Origin: Acetobacter fabarum
GTDB taxonomy: Bacteria; Pseudomonadota; Alphaproteobacteria; Acetobacterales; Acetobacteraceae
Length of the DNA stretch: 64,000 nt
Assembly (NCBI RefSeq): GCF_011516925.1
Contig: NZ_WOTG01000009.1
Location: 1 to 64,000, forward strand
Direction: 5' to 3'
Shown: positions 25,438 to 33,107 of the stretch, piece by piece
Numbering within the stretch: position 1 is the stretch's first letter
How the letters are laid out: each line of letters begins with the position of its first letter
The notes under the pieces: model-generated
What the model saw: the letters and a program-made list of their open reading frames with translations, nothing else
Told to the model about the DNA's origin: nothing
The model's database searches: none
Position numbers and translations under genes: made by a program

Positions 25438-26256
25438 TCAATGGTGGGTCAGTATTGGCCATGTGGCATGGGCAAGCAGGTCCACGGTGGGGCCGCCAAA
25501 TAGCCATTCAATAAAATGCGGTCGGCCGTATGCTCCCATAACCAGCAGGTCTGCCCCCGCCTGCGTGGCGCGTGCGCGAAGTTGCTCGCCCACGCTTTGT
25601 TCTGTCAGAACAAACCGCTCCAGCGTGACCGCCACGCCAAGCGTGCGCAGTGTGGCCAGTAATGTGGGGTCTGCAACCGCGTTGGGGTGGTGTTCCCCTA
25701 ACAGAATGCTCACGCGCTCAGCCGTGCGGAGCAGGGGCATGGCGGCGGCGGTGGCGCGGTGCAGGTTGGGGGTGTCCTGCCAGGCTATAACGGGGTGTTG
25801 GCCAAAGCCCGGCTGTGGTGTGGGTGGGGCAATAAGCACCGTTGCCTGTGCATCGTACAGGGCAGCGGCAAAGCTCTGCCGGGTTGTTGGTGTAGTGGCT
25901 GCGCTGGCCGGGCCGAGAACAACAAAATCGGCTTTGCTGGCGGCAAGGCTCAGGGTTGTGCGCGGTGGGCCTGCCTGTTCCACCCATTGGGCATGGGGGC
26001 TGCCCTGCGCTGTGCTGCGCCAGTGTTCAAAAATCTGGCGGATGGCGCGGGCACGGGTGGCAACCGTTTGCGCAAAGTGGGCCTGTTGTGCGGGGTCTGG
26101 CAGCCCTTCATCCGGGCTTTGAAAATCAGGGTCCGTGGCGGGCATGGGGTGGAAGGCGCAAATATCCGCCCCTCCCAGCCGGGCAGCCAGTTGGCCTGCG
26201 GTGTGCAGGGTCAAGGCTGCGGTCTGGGCATCGTCCAGAACAGCGATCAGGCGCAT
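25438..26256 (-). CDS. Tandem universal stress protein under fluoride control
   Basis: A 272-residue protein with two UspA-type domains. The second has the nucleotide-binding wording GADLLVMGAYGRPHFIEWLFGG. UspA-like genes are known members of fluoride-riboswitch operons. The ATG at 26256 begins the first domain (MRLIAVLDD); the frame is open further upstream, but that stretch carries the riboswitch. It is the first gene of the usp-crcB operon. Confidence 0.85.
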   Translation of the reverse strand: MRLIAVLDDAQTAALTLHTAGQLAARLGGADICAFHPMPATDPDFQSPDEGLPDPAQQAHFAQTVATRARAIRQIFEHWRSTAQGSPHAQWVEQAGPPRTTLSLAASKADFVVLGPASAATTPTTRQSFAAALYDAQATVLIAPPTPQPGFGQHPVIAWQDTPNLHRATAAAMPLLRTAERVSILLGEHHPNAVADPTLLATLRTLGVAVTLERFVLTEQSVGEQLRARATQAGADLLVMGAYGRPHFIEWLFGGPTVDLLAHATWPILTHH

Positions 26257-26365
26257 TGCAAGGGGTTCCTGCCTGTGCGGTTGGTGGGGGTGGGGCAAAG
26301 CCCGGTCTGGTTGTGTATGCGGGGCATGGTTTTGGACGCACTCCTCCCTCACGCATGGTTTTGCG

Positions 26366-26433
26366 GGGTAGGAATCATCAGCCAGTAAGGCGGTTCGATT
26401 TTGGCGGGCCAAAATCCGGCAGAGTCCATTGCC
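26366..26433 (-). ncRNA. Fluoride riboswitch (crcB motif)
   Basis: Read on the minus strand, GGCAATGGACTCTGCC (26433-26418) matches the first conserved block of the crcB motif, then a hairpin (TTTTGGCCCGCCAAAA), then AACCGCC, and finally GGCTGATGATTCCTAC ending at 26368, the conserved 3' block. It lies about 110 nt upstream of the universal-stress start and ahead of crcB, exactly its expected context. Fluoride binding would switch on expression of both genes. Confidence 0.9.
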
Positions 26434-26551
26434 GTGCCTGAGTATGAATAAAACACGCCTACCAAGTCAATCCTGCCTGTATTGGCACGGCGTGCGCGGG
26501 GGAGTCTCTGGCGGATTTGCAGGGGTTAGGGACGGATTTTAAAAACATATC

Positions 26552-26592
26552 CCGATATATCTTTACTTACGATATATCGGAATGTATATCGG
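26552..26592. promoter_or_regulatory. Operator of the YqjI-like regulator
   Basis: CCGATATATC (26552-26561) and GATATATCGG (26571-26580) form a perfect inverted repeat with a 9-bp spacer. A third half-site, ATATCGG, lies at 26586-26592. The array abuts the PadR start, which fits autorepression of the regulator and its downstream reductase. Confidence 0.75.
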
Positions 26593-26596
26593 AGTT

Positions 26597-27193
26597 ATGA
26601 AACACAAAAACAGACACGCAGGCGGTCGCTACCGCCACCAGTTTTTTGCCCCCGAAGGTCGGTCCGATCTGGCAGGGCATGGCCGCCACCACCACGGGCG
26701 GGGCGGCGGCGGACGGCGGGGTGGCCGCCACAGACTGTTCGATTACGGGGAGATGCGTCTGCTCGTACTGAGCCTGATCGGGGAAAACCCGACCTATGGG
26801 TATGAACTGATCAAAACCATAGAAGACAAGTTTGCAGGCAGCTACACGCCCAGCCCCGGTGTGATTTACCCCACACTCACATGGCTGGAAGAAGCCGGGC
26901 ACATCCGCCCCGCAGAGCAGAGTGGGCGCAAGACGTACCACATCACGCCCGAAGGGGAGGCGTATCTGGCGGCTAATAGTGCGGACCTGCACGCCATTCT
27001 TACCCGTGCTGCCAGCACCGATGCGCCAGAACATGGCGGGCGGCGGAATGCACCGGTACCCGTGCTGCGCGCGATGGAAAACCTGAAAACCGCCCTTCGC
27101 CTGAAGCTGCGCAACGGCGGGCTAAGTGCGCAGGAAGCGGAACAGATTGCCGCCCTGCTGGACGAGGCCGCCCGCGCAATCAGCCAGACATAA
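26597..27193 (+). CDS. PadR-family metal-responsive regulator, YqjI-like
   Basis: A 198-residue protein with a His/Gly/Arg-rich N-terminal extension (GHGRHHHGRGGGG), then a PadR winged helix (LVLSLIGENPTYGYELIKTIED; GVIYPTLTWLEEAGHI) and a C-terminal helical part. E. coli YqjI has the same plan: its His-rich tail binds nickel or iron, and it represses the adjacent ferric reductase yqjH. Here too a siderophore-interacting reductase follows, 45 bp downstream. The start could instead be the ATG at 26582; both lie against the operator repeats. Confidence 0.87.
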   Translation: MKHKNRHAGGRYRHQFFAPEGRSDLAGHGRHHHGRGGGGRRGGRHRLFDYGEMRLLVLSLIGENPTYGYELIKTIEDKFAGSYTPSPGVIYPTLTWLEEAGHIRPAEQSGRKTYHITPEGEAYLAANSADLHAILTRAASTDAPEHGGRRNAPVPVLRAMENLKTALRLKLRNGGLSAQEAEQIAALLDEAARAISQT

Positions 27194-27238
27194 GCGCCAT
27201 TGGAGCATCCTCCACGCTCATTCAGGGACCAGACAGAG

Positions 27239-28021
27239 ATGAACAACACAGCTAAAGAACAGGCATGGCCATCTGCACCAGCAAGTGAGTCCGTGCGCCA
27301 CCCGCTACGCAGGCGTAGCCTGAGCGTGGTGGCTGTGGAGCGCCTGACCCCCCATATGATCCGTATAACCCTGAGCGGGCCGGATATGGCGGATTTTGTC
27401 AGTGCTTCCCCCGATGACCATATTAAAATCTTCCTGCTCGGAGCCGATGGTGTGGAAGTGCGCAGGGATTACACACCACGCCGCTATAACCGGCAGAATG
27501 CAACGCTGGTGCTGGACTTTGTGGACCATCACGCAGGCCCGGCCGCGGCATGGGCGCGCACGGCCAGCGTAGGTGCACAACTGGATATTGGTGGGCCAAA
27601 AGGTTCGCGCGTTATTGCAGGCCCGGTCGCGCAATGGCTCCTTGTGGGGGATGAAACAGCTTTGCCAGCCATTGGCCGCAGGGTGGAGGAACTTCCCGCC
27701 CATGCAGCAGTAACAACCGTTGTTGCCGTGCCCGGGCCGCAAGATGAGCAGAGTTTTGCAACCTCTGCCAGCCATGGCGCGTACTGGGTACACCGGCCCA
27801 TGGCGCAGGCGGATCAGGCACAGGCCCTTGTGGCGGCACTGGACAAGGTCTGTATTGAACCGGGCACCTTTGTCTGGGTTGGGGCAGAAGCGCATGTTGC
27901 CCGGGCCGTGCGGCAGTACCTGCTGGAAGAACGTTGCGTACCCGCCCAGTGGATAAAGGCAGCGGGATACTGGATTATGGGGCAGGGGGATGCCTCGGTC
28001 CGGGATGTCGCGGAGTTTTAA
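27239..28021 (+). CDS. Siderophore-interacting protein / ferric reductase, YqjH-like
   Basis: A 260-residue FAD-binding reductase of the SIP family, which releases iron from ferric siderophores in the cytoplasm. It has the flavin motif RRDYTPRRYN, then GPKGSRV and the NAD-binding-like half starting WLLVGDETALPAIGRR. The start at 27239 is chosen because the in-frame TTG upstream lacks support. It is the second gene of the PadR-SIP-monooxygenase group. Confidence 0.9.
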   Translation: MNNTAKEQAWPSAPASESVRHPLRRRSLSVVAVERLTPHMIRITLSGPDMADFVSASPDDHIKIFLLGADGVEVRRDYTPRRYNRQNATLVLDFVDHHAGPAAAWARTASVGAQLDIGGPKGSRVIAGPVAQWLLVGDETALPAIGRRVEELPAHAAVTTVVAVPGPQDEQSFATSASHGAYWVHRPMAQADQAQALVAALDKVCIEPGTFVWVGAEAHVARAVRQYLLEERCVPAQWIKAAGYWIMGQGDASVRDVAEF

Positions 28022-28066
28022 GGATCAGGCCACCCCGCCACCTGTATGGAAAGGAACAGACAGACC

Positions 28067-28387
28067 ATGCCCCATTACATTGCCATGAACCGTTTTGTGG
28101 TCCCGCCTGAAAACGAGGAGGCCTTCCGCCAGCGCTGGCTGGAGCGCGAGGTGCTGTTGCAGAGTGTGCCCGGTTTTATCAGCTTCCAGTTTCTGCAAGG
28201 CCCGGAAAAGGAAGGCGGCAGGCTTTATGCCTCCCATACCGTATGGGCGTCATACGATGCGTTTGTAGGCTGGACCCAGTCCGAGCAGTTCCGTCAGGCC
28301 CATGCGGGGGCCGGGCAGGGGCGTGCCCTGACCGCAGGCCCGCCGGTGTTTGAAGGCTTTACGGTGTTACAGAACGTACCGGCCTGA
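28067..28387 (+). CDS. Antibiotic-biosynthesis-monooxygenase-fold protein
   Basis: A 106-residue ABM/HmoA-like ferredoxin-fold protein (MNRFVVPPENEEAFRQRWLERE; GFISFQFLQGPE; YASHTVWASYDAFVGWTQSEQF). Related small proteins degrade heme (IsdG/HmoA), and a heme- or iron-linked role fits its place after the siderophore reductase. Catalytic residues are too variable to decide. AAGGA precedes the ATG by 11 bp. Confidence 0.82.
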   Translation: MPHYIAMNRFVVPPENEEAFRQRWLEREVLLQSVPGFISFQFLQGPEKEGGRLYASHTVWASYDAFVGWTQSEQFRQAHAGAGQGRALTAGPPVFEGFTVLQNVPA

Positions 28388-28422
28388 GCGGGAACCAACC
28401 CCTGTTCCTGCGTGTGCGGGGG

Positions 28423-29091
28423 TTAGTTTGAATGCAGGTTGTCGGGGAGCTTGTTCCCCATTTTTTCCCACGCGTAATCGGCATTCCAGACTTCCAGCAG
28501 GTCATCCAGATGGGTGGCGCACAAAAGGGCCAGCTTGGGTTCAAACGCGCGCCCGGCTTCTTGTTGCAGAATTTTCCTGACCGCTTCGGGTGTCCAGGAG
28601 TGCTTGTAATTGCGCTTGGACAGGCAGGCATCAATGGTATCCGCCACGGATATAACCTGCACCCATAGCGGAATATGTGCCCCTTTAAGCCCAAGCGGGT
28701 AGCCTGTGCCATCCCACCGTTCATGGTGGAGCAGGGCGGCATCCATGACTTCACGCGGGAATTCGTGCTCGTACCATTGCAGCACGCCAAGCCCCAGCAG
28801 AGGGTGCTTGCGAATAACGCCTTTTTCTTCCGGGGTCAGTGGGCGTGGTGCGTGCAGGATGTCCCGCCCGGTCAGCACCTTGCCTGTGTCGTGCAGTTCC
28901 CCGGCAAGCTGGATAATGTCCTGGTCCAGCCCCAGTCCCGCCAGTTCGTTGATCCGCGTAGCCAGCAACCCAACGCGACGACCATGCCCGTTCTGGATAT
29001 TGCTCACACCCTTAATAAACTCCTTGTGGGGGAGTGATGGAGGGGGAAGCGTTCCGGCATCCCACATAGGGGCAATGGTACAGTCAGGCAT
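28423..29091 (-). CDS. HD-GYP domain protein (putative c-di-GMP phosphodiesterase)
   Basis: A 222-residue stand-alone HD-GYP domain. HGRRVGLLA, LAGELHDTGK (HD metal pair), KHPLLGLGVL, HHERWDGTGYP (GYP signature) and VADTIDAC give nearly all metal and substrate residues. It lacks a receiver or membrane sensor, so its input is unknown. It would hydrolyse c-di-GMP made by cyclases such as the one encoded 330 bp upstream on the same strand. No good ribosome site marks the start. Confidence 0.85.
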   Translation of the reverse strand: MPDCTIAPMWDAGTLPPPSLPHKEFIKGVSNIQNGHGRRVGLLATRINELAGLGLDQDIIQLAGELHDTGKVLTGRDILHAPRPLTPEEKGVIRKHPLLGLGVLQWYEHEFPREVMDAALLHHERWDGTGYPLGLKGAHIPLWVQVISVADTIDACLSKRNYKHSWTPEAVRKILQQEAGRAFEPKLALLCATHLDDLLEVWNADYAWEKMGNKLPDNLHSN

Positions 29092-29418
29092 ACATAGTTT
29101 ACTCGTGGAGATTGAATGCGATTTATTCAGTTTTCGTTGGGTGATTTTATAAGCAATAAAATACGCAGTAAACTCAGAAAAAAAATTATTACCAAGAAAA
29201 CATGGCGCTTCTGCACTGCAATTGTTGCAATGCCAGAAGGGAAACACAGCCCAGCGTACAGGAAAAACGCGGGAAAAGGCATATAAAATTGTTTTTATTC
29301 AATGCACTGTGCATAAATCCGCCATGCGCGGGATGCAGCCTCCCGCCTCCGTTCCTTTTGTGTGTAGCAAGGAACGCGAGCAGCAATGCTGATATATTCG
29401 TAATATAATCAGGCGTTT
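29092..29418. other. Intergenic stretch with a long dyad
   Basis: An AT-rich region without a supportable gene. The dyad CTTCTG...CAGAAG (29208-29239) encloses GCACTGCAA / TTGCAATGC (one mismatch). It lies about 120 bp upstream of the HD-GYP start and could be an operator or a weak terminator of the upstream cyclase transcript. Confidence 0.35.
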
Positions 29419-30735
29419 TTAAGAGGCGTGGTGCGTTGTTACAATGCGGTTGCGGCCATTGTTCTTGGCTTTGTAAAGCGCCTCATCCGCCTGATGGATC
29501 AGCAGGCGGGCATTGGTTTCGCCCTCGAACGTGGTGACCCCGCCAGAGAGAGTGACATGCACCTGATCATTGGAGGAGAGCGTAAGCGCCTGTTCCGCCA
29601 GCGCATGACGGATACGCTCCGCACAGGCCAGACCATCCGCCAGTGGGGCCTCGGTCAGGACAATCAGGAACTCCTCGCCCCCGTAGCGGAAGATAAAGTC
29701 GTTGGCGCGGACGTTGGCAGCAATAATCTCGGCCACAAAGCATAGCACTTCATCGCCCACCAGATGGCCAAAGCGGTCATTGATTTTTTTGAAGTGGTCA
29801 ATGTCCAGAATAACCAGACTGAATGGTTTTTCGTGCGTCAGGGCAAAGGTAATTTCGTTCTGGATCACCACATCAAGGAACCGGCGGTTGAACACCTTGG
29901 TCAGCGGGTCGCGCCCGTTTTCCACTTCCTCCAGATGCCGGAACACGCGCCCGATCAGGAACGTGAGTTTGGTAATGGCCTTGTGGAGTTCGGTGGGGAA
30001 GTCCGACGGAATAACACCGGATTGGCGGATGGCCGTAATCTTGGCATCCAGCTCACGCACCTTGCGCTGGATTTCATTGGCCTCGTGCGTACCTTTGAAC
30101 AGGCTCATGCCTTTATGGGTCAGCCACAGACCGAACTCGGATTCCGCAATGGTGGGCAGGTCTTCGGGGTGGCCTTTGCACAGGCAGTAGAATGCCTGCG
30201 TGCTCCAGCCCGAGAAGGTGCTGATCTGTGTTTCTTTTTCGTAGGAAATATTGTGCCCGAGCGAGACAAGGCGGAAGGCCTCGTCACTTTCCACCTTCTT
30301 GCGGAAGCTGACGTCATAGGCCTTGATCATGAACTTGAAGGCAAAGTCCATCATGTTGTTCAGGTAGATAATGGCGGCAATAACGTCGTCTTTATCTGAT
30401 GTGGCGGCTTTTATGCCCTCAATCAGTGCCTGTTTGATAATGTAGATCCCGTACACCACAATATCGGTCGGAATCTCAAGCTGGGCATGAACTGCCCCCA
30501 CACGGCACTGGAGTTCGCTCAGGTCCTCAACATGGTCGGCATCGGTAAAGAACAGGCTCTGGATCCAGGCCAGAAGCTGGGGCCGCATTTTGACCTCAAC
30601 CGTTTCCTTTTCCAGAAAAATAGCGGCGCGTTTGTGCTGGAACAGTGCGGAGTAAAAAAGGTTTACGCAGGTCGGCCCGGATTGTGTGACCACAGCGCGC
30701 AACAGCTCGCGAACATGCGCCGGTGTCTCGTTCAT
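29419..30735 (-). CDS. Globin-coupled diguanylate cyclase, DosC-like
   Basis: A 438-residue protein with an N-terminal sensor globin (residues about 1-150; heme-region wording CRVGAVHAQLEIPTDIVVYG), a middle helical domain and a C-terminal GGDEF domain (LDIDHFKKINDRFGHLVGDE; RYGGEEFLIVL). The I-site RxxD (RAND) sits five residues before GGEEF, so product inhibition is expected. Length and order match E. coli DosC (460). It should make c-di-GMP in response to oxygen. The ATG at 30735 follows GAAGGAGACA; longer in-frame starts exist. Confidence 0.92.
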   Translation of the reverse strand: MNETPAHVRELLRAVVTQSGPTCVNLFYSALFQHKRAAIFLEKETVEVKMRPQLLAWIQSLFFTDADHVEDLSELQCRVGAVHAQLEIPTDIVVYGIYIIKQALIEGIKAATSDKDDVIAAIIYLNNMMDFAFKFMIKAYDVSFRKKVESDEAFRLVSLGHNISYEKETQISTFSGWSTQAFYCLCKGHPEDLPTIAESEFGLWLTHKGMSLFKGTHEANEIQRKVRELDAKITAIRQSGVIPSDFPTELHKAITKLTFLIGRVFRHLEEVENGRDPLTKVFNRRFLDVVIQNEITFALTHEKPFSLVILDIDHFKKINDRFGHLVGDEVLCFVAEIIAANVRANDFIFRYGGEEFLIVLTEAPLADGLACAERIRHALAEQALTLSSNDQVHVTLSGGVTTFEGETNARLLIHQADEALYKAKNNGRNRIVTTHHAS

Positions 30736-31123
30736 TGTCTCCTTCATTTGATCGAGGGGGGACAAGGTAATGAATGCGGGAGACATATGTGAACGGAACC
30801 CTTTGAAAGCACTATATAAAATATGATTCGGCACGGAGTGTTAATAACGCGGGACAAGAACCAAATCAGTTGACGAACGGCACAGTATAATACCAACCGC
30901 GTTTATAATACAAAGCACAGCCTGTGGTATTTATGCATATCACAACCAATGTGCCTGTGTGGCTGTTGTGGTTTGGTGTTTATAACATGGCTCTATGCTT
31001 TTTGTGCTGTGTGGTCGGGGGCATGCGGCATGCCGTGCAAGGGGGCGGACTTTATACCCTAACGGCATGGATGCAAGGGGTGCGTGCATGGCGGGAGCAG
31101 GTGGGTGACTGCTAATTTTTATT
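30736..31123. other. Intergenic stretch before the Fur box
   Basis: It holds the cyclase promoter side (AT-rich, 30790-30910, with TATAAT-like words at 30886 and 30904) and a 60-codon open frame from 30933 to 31115 (hydrophobic start, Cys-rich). That frame lacks a ribosome site or recognisable homology, and I do not call it a gene. Confidence 0.35.
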
Positions 31124-31142
31124 GATAATCATTCTCATAATC
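31124..31142. promoter_or_regulatory. Fur box of the PKHD hydroxylase gene
   Basis: GATAATCATTCTCATAATC matches 15 of 19 positions of the classical Fur consensus. It lies 44 bp before the hydroxylase start, so iron-replete Fur would repress the gene. Confidence 0.8.
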
Positions 31143-31185
31143 ACCTATAAGCGGCCCACATAGCCAACCCAAGGAGCACAGGCGC

Positions 31186-31869
31186 ATGCTGGTCCATATT
31201 CCCAAAGTTCTGACGGAGGAGGAGGTCGCGCGTTTCCGCCAGATTCTGGAGCAGCAGAACTGGGTGGATGGCAAGGTAACCGCGGGGGACCAGTCCGCCA
31301 AAGCCAAATACAACCTCCAGATTCCGCAGGACAGTGAGGCCAGTAAATATCTGGGGGACCTGATTTTGCAGGCACTGGGCCGCAACCCGCTGTTCCACAG
31401 TGCGGCCCTGCCACTGCGTGTTTATCCTCCCCTGTTCAATCGTTACGATCAGGGCATGCAGTTTGACATGCATGTGGATAATGCCGTTCGGCCCGTGCCC
31501 GGCACGGGGTTCCGCCTGCGCACGGATGTTTCCTCCACCCTGTTTTTAAGTGGACCGGATGAGTATGACGGAGGGGAGCTGGTTATTCAGGACACGTACG
31601 GCCAGCAGAGTGTCAAGCTGCCAGCGGGGGATATGGTGGTGTACCCGTCCACCAGCCTGCATGCGGTCAGCCCCATTACGCGGGGGAGCCGCTGGGCATC
31701 ATTCTTCTGGACCCAGTCCATGGTGCGGGACGACACACAACGTGCGTTACTGTACCAGTTTGACTGCTCGATTATGGAAACACGCAAGGCCCTGCCCGAT
31801 AACCACCCCGCCGTACTGGAGCTGACCGCAACCTACCACAACCTCATGCGCCAGTGGGCGGAGCTGTAA
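31186..31869 (+). CDS. Fe(II)/2-oxoglutarate PKHD-type hydroxylase, PiuC-like
   Basis: A 227-residue dioxygenase of the PiuC/YbiX family. The iron triad is visible as FDMHVDN (His-x-Asp) and [16 protein letters not shown] (distal His and the 2-oxoglutarate Arg). Proteins of this family are Fur-regulated and usually neighbour TonB-dependent siderophore receptors; their substrate is not established. Here it is monocistronic behind a Fur box. Confidence 0.92.
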   Translation: MLVHIPKVLTEEEVARFRQILEQQNWVDGKVTAGDQSAKAKYNLQIPQDSEASKYLGDLILQALGRNPLFHSAALPLRVYPPLFNRYDQGMQFDMHVDNAVRPVPGTGFRLRTDVSSTLFLSGPDEYDGGELVIQDTYGQQSVKLPAGDMVVYPSTSLHAVSPITRGSRWASFFWTQSMVRDDTQRALLYQFDCSIMETRKALPDNHPAVLELTATYHNLMRQWAEL

Positions 31870-31986
31870 CGCATCAGGCACCGCCACAGATGGCGCACCA
31901 TGGACCGGGCAGCCTTTTGGCCCATGGAGCGTTAACAGGGGGTATGGAGCGGCCCAATGGCTGGATGCCGCCATGAGGGAGGTTTT

Positions 31987-32592
31987 ATGGCAAGACGTAC
32001 AGCTCAGGCAGTATTGCTTATGGGGGTCGCTTGTGCAGGCATGGCCCTGCCATATGCGCGCGCGCTGGCTCAGCCCCAGCATGTGGTGCTGGGGCCGGCC
32101 AATACACAGGCCCACCTGTACGCCAAAACAGCCGTGACCAGTATTGAAGGGAGCTTTGAACAGCTCAAAGGCAACCTGACCTACAACCCCGAGGACCAGA
32201 GCTGCCATGTGGAGCTGAGCATGGCTGTGCAGTCTCTCAAGGTCGGGTCGTCCGCGCTGCGGGGGATCATGCTTTCAGGCATCATGCTGGATGGGGACGA
32301 CCACCCGAGCATGACGTTTGTCGGGGATTGCAAACCCACAATCCGCCAGGGCAAACCGCACACCCAGCTTGTGGGCCAGCTGAGCATGCGGGGGCAGACC
32401 CACCCGCTCACCTTTGATGTGGCCATGCATTTTACAGGCAATACCCTCACCCAGATCCAGAGTGATGCCACGTTTGACCAACGCCAGTGGGGGGTCAGTA
32501 CGCTCCTGCATACAGTGGACCCCATGGTGCGCACGCAAACGCTTATAAACCTTGGCCCAAGCCCGGCCTGCCCGCCTGCCACACCCCGCTGA
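31987..32592 (+). CDS. YceI-family periplasmic protein
   Basis: A 201-residue exported lipocalin-like protein of the YceI family, which binds polyprenoid lipids. It has a signal peptide (about residues 1-27), the typical SIEGSFEQLKGNLTYNPEDQ near the N terminus, and MRGQTHPLTFDVAMHF. The start is fixed by GGGAGG five bases upstream. The family is often acid- or osmotically induced, in line with an acetic acid bacterium. Confidence 0.88.
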   Translation: MARRTAQAVLLMGVACAGMALPYARALAQPQHVVLGPANTQAHLYAKTAVTSIEGSFEQLKGNLTYNPEDQSCHVELSMAVQSLKVGSSALRGIMLSGIMLDGDDHPSMTFVGDCKPTIRQGKPHTQLVGQLSMRGQTHPLTFDVAMHFTGNTLTQIQSDATFDQRQWGVSTLLHTVDPMVRTQTLINLGPSPACPPATPR

Positions 32593-32612
32593 GTGCGGGC
32601 CTGAGCAGCAGC

Positions 32613-33032
32613 CTACAGGTTTGCCTGTTCGTCCATGCCTGTGCGGTGGTGGGGAGGGATTTGCGGGCGGATGCGGAGGTAGGCATCCTCCTCCGTTTCG
32701 TCCGGTTCTATGCCCAGCCAGTGGGGTTTGCGCTTGATAACCCAGTCCAGCATATGGGCGCAAACCTTGCGGCACAGGGCAAAGTCCTCTGCCAGCAGGG
32801 CAATGCCCAAGGGGAGCATCCACAACCCCAGCACGGGCAGGAAGGAAAACAGCCCCCCTACAACCAGCAATGAGCCAGCGGGCAGGCGCAGCCACTTCTG
32901 CCTCGGTTCGCGTAGCCAGAACAGCCAGCCCCGTGTTTTGTCCGGTAGCCGCACAAGCAGCAGCGCCATGCGGCGCTGGCGCAGGAGTTCGGTGGGGTGG
33001 GCCGCCCCGGTTGGGGTCCGTGCATCGGTCAT
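32613..33032 (-). CDS. Small membrane protein, PGPGW-like
   Basis: A 139-residue protein with a hydrophobic centre (LPAGSLLVVGGLFSFLPVLG; LWMLPLGIALLAEDF) and a basic C-terminal part. The arrangement LPVLGxWxLPLGxxLLAxDF resembles putative transmembrane PGPGW proteins of unknown function. It is convergent with YceI and lies 75 bp after the phosphatase stop on the same strand. Confidence 0.65.
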   Translation of the reverse strand: MTDARTPTGAAHPTELLRQRRMALLLVRLPDKTRGWLFWLREPRQKWLRLPAGSLLVVGGLFSFLPVLGLWMLPLGIALLAEDFALCRKVCAHMLDWVIKRKPHWLGIEPDETEEDAYLRIRPQIPPHHRTGMDEQANL

Positions 33033-33107
33033 GGTACAGATATGGGGTGTGAGCGGGGTGTTTGCAAAGGCACCTCGCCCCCCCCCATATGCGCGGTGGT
33101 GTGGTGC

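Noticed and set aside
30870-30891. TTGACG and TATAAT as a promoter
   Set aside because: The two words are only 10 bp apart, too close for sigma-70 recognition.
30933-31115. A 60-codon hydrophobic frame between the cyclase and the Fur box
   Set aside because: No ribosome binding site, odd Cys content, no conservation visible; equally explained by chance.
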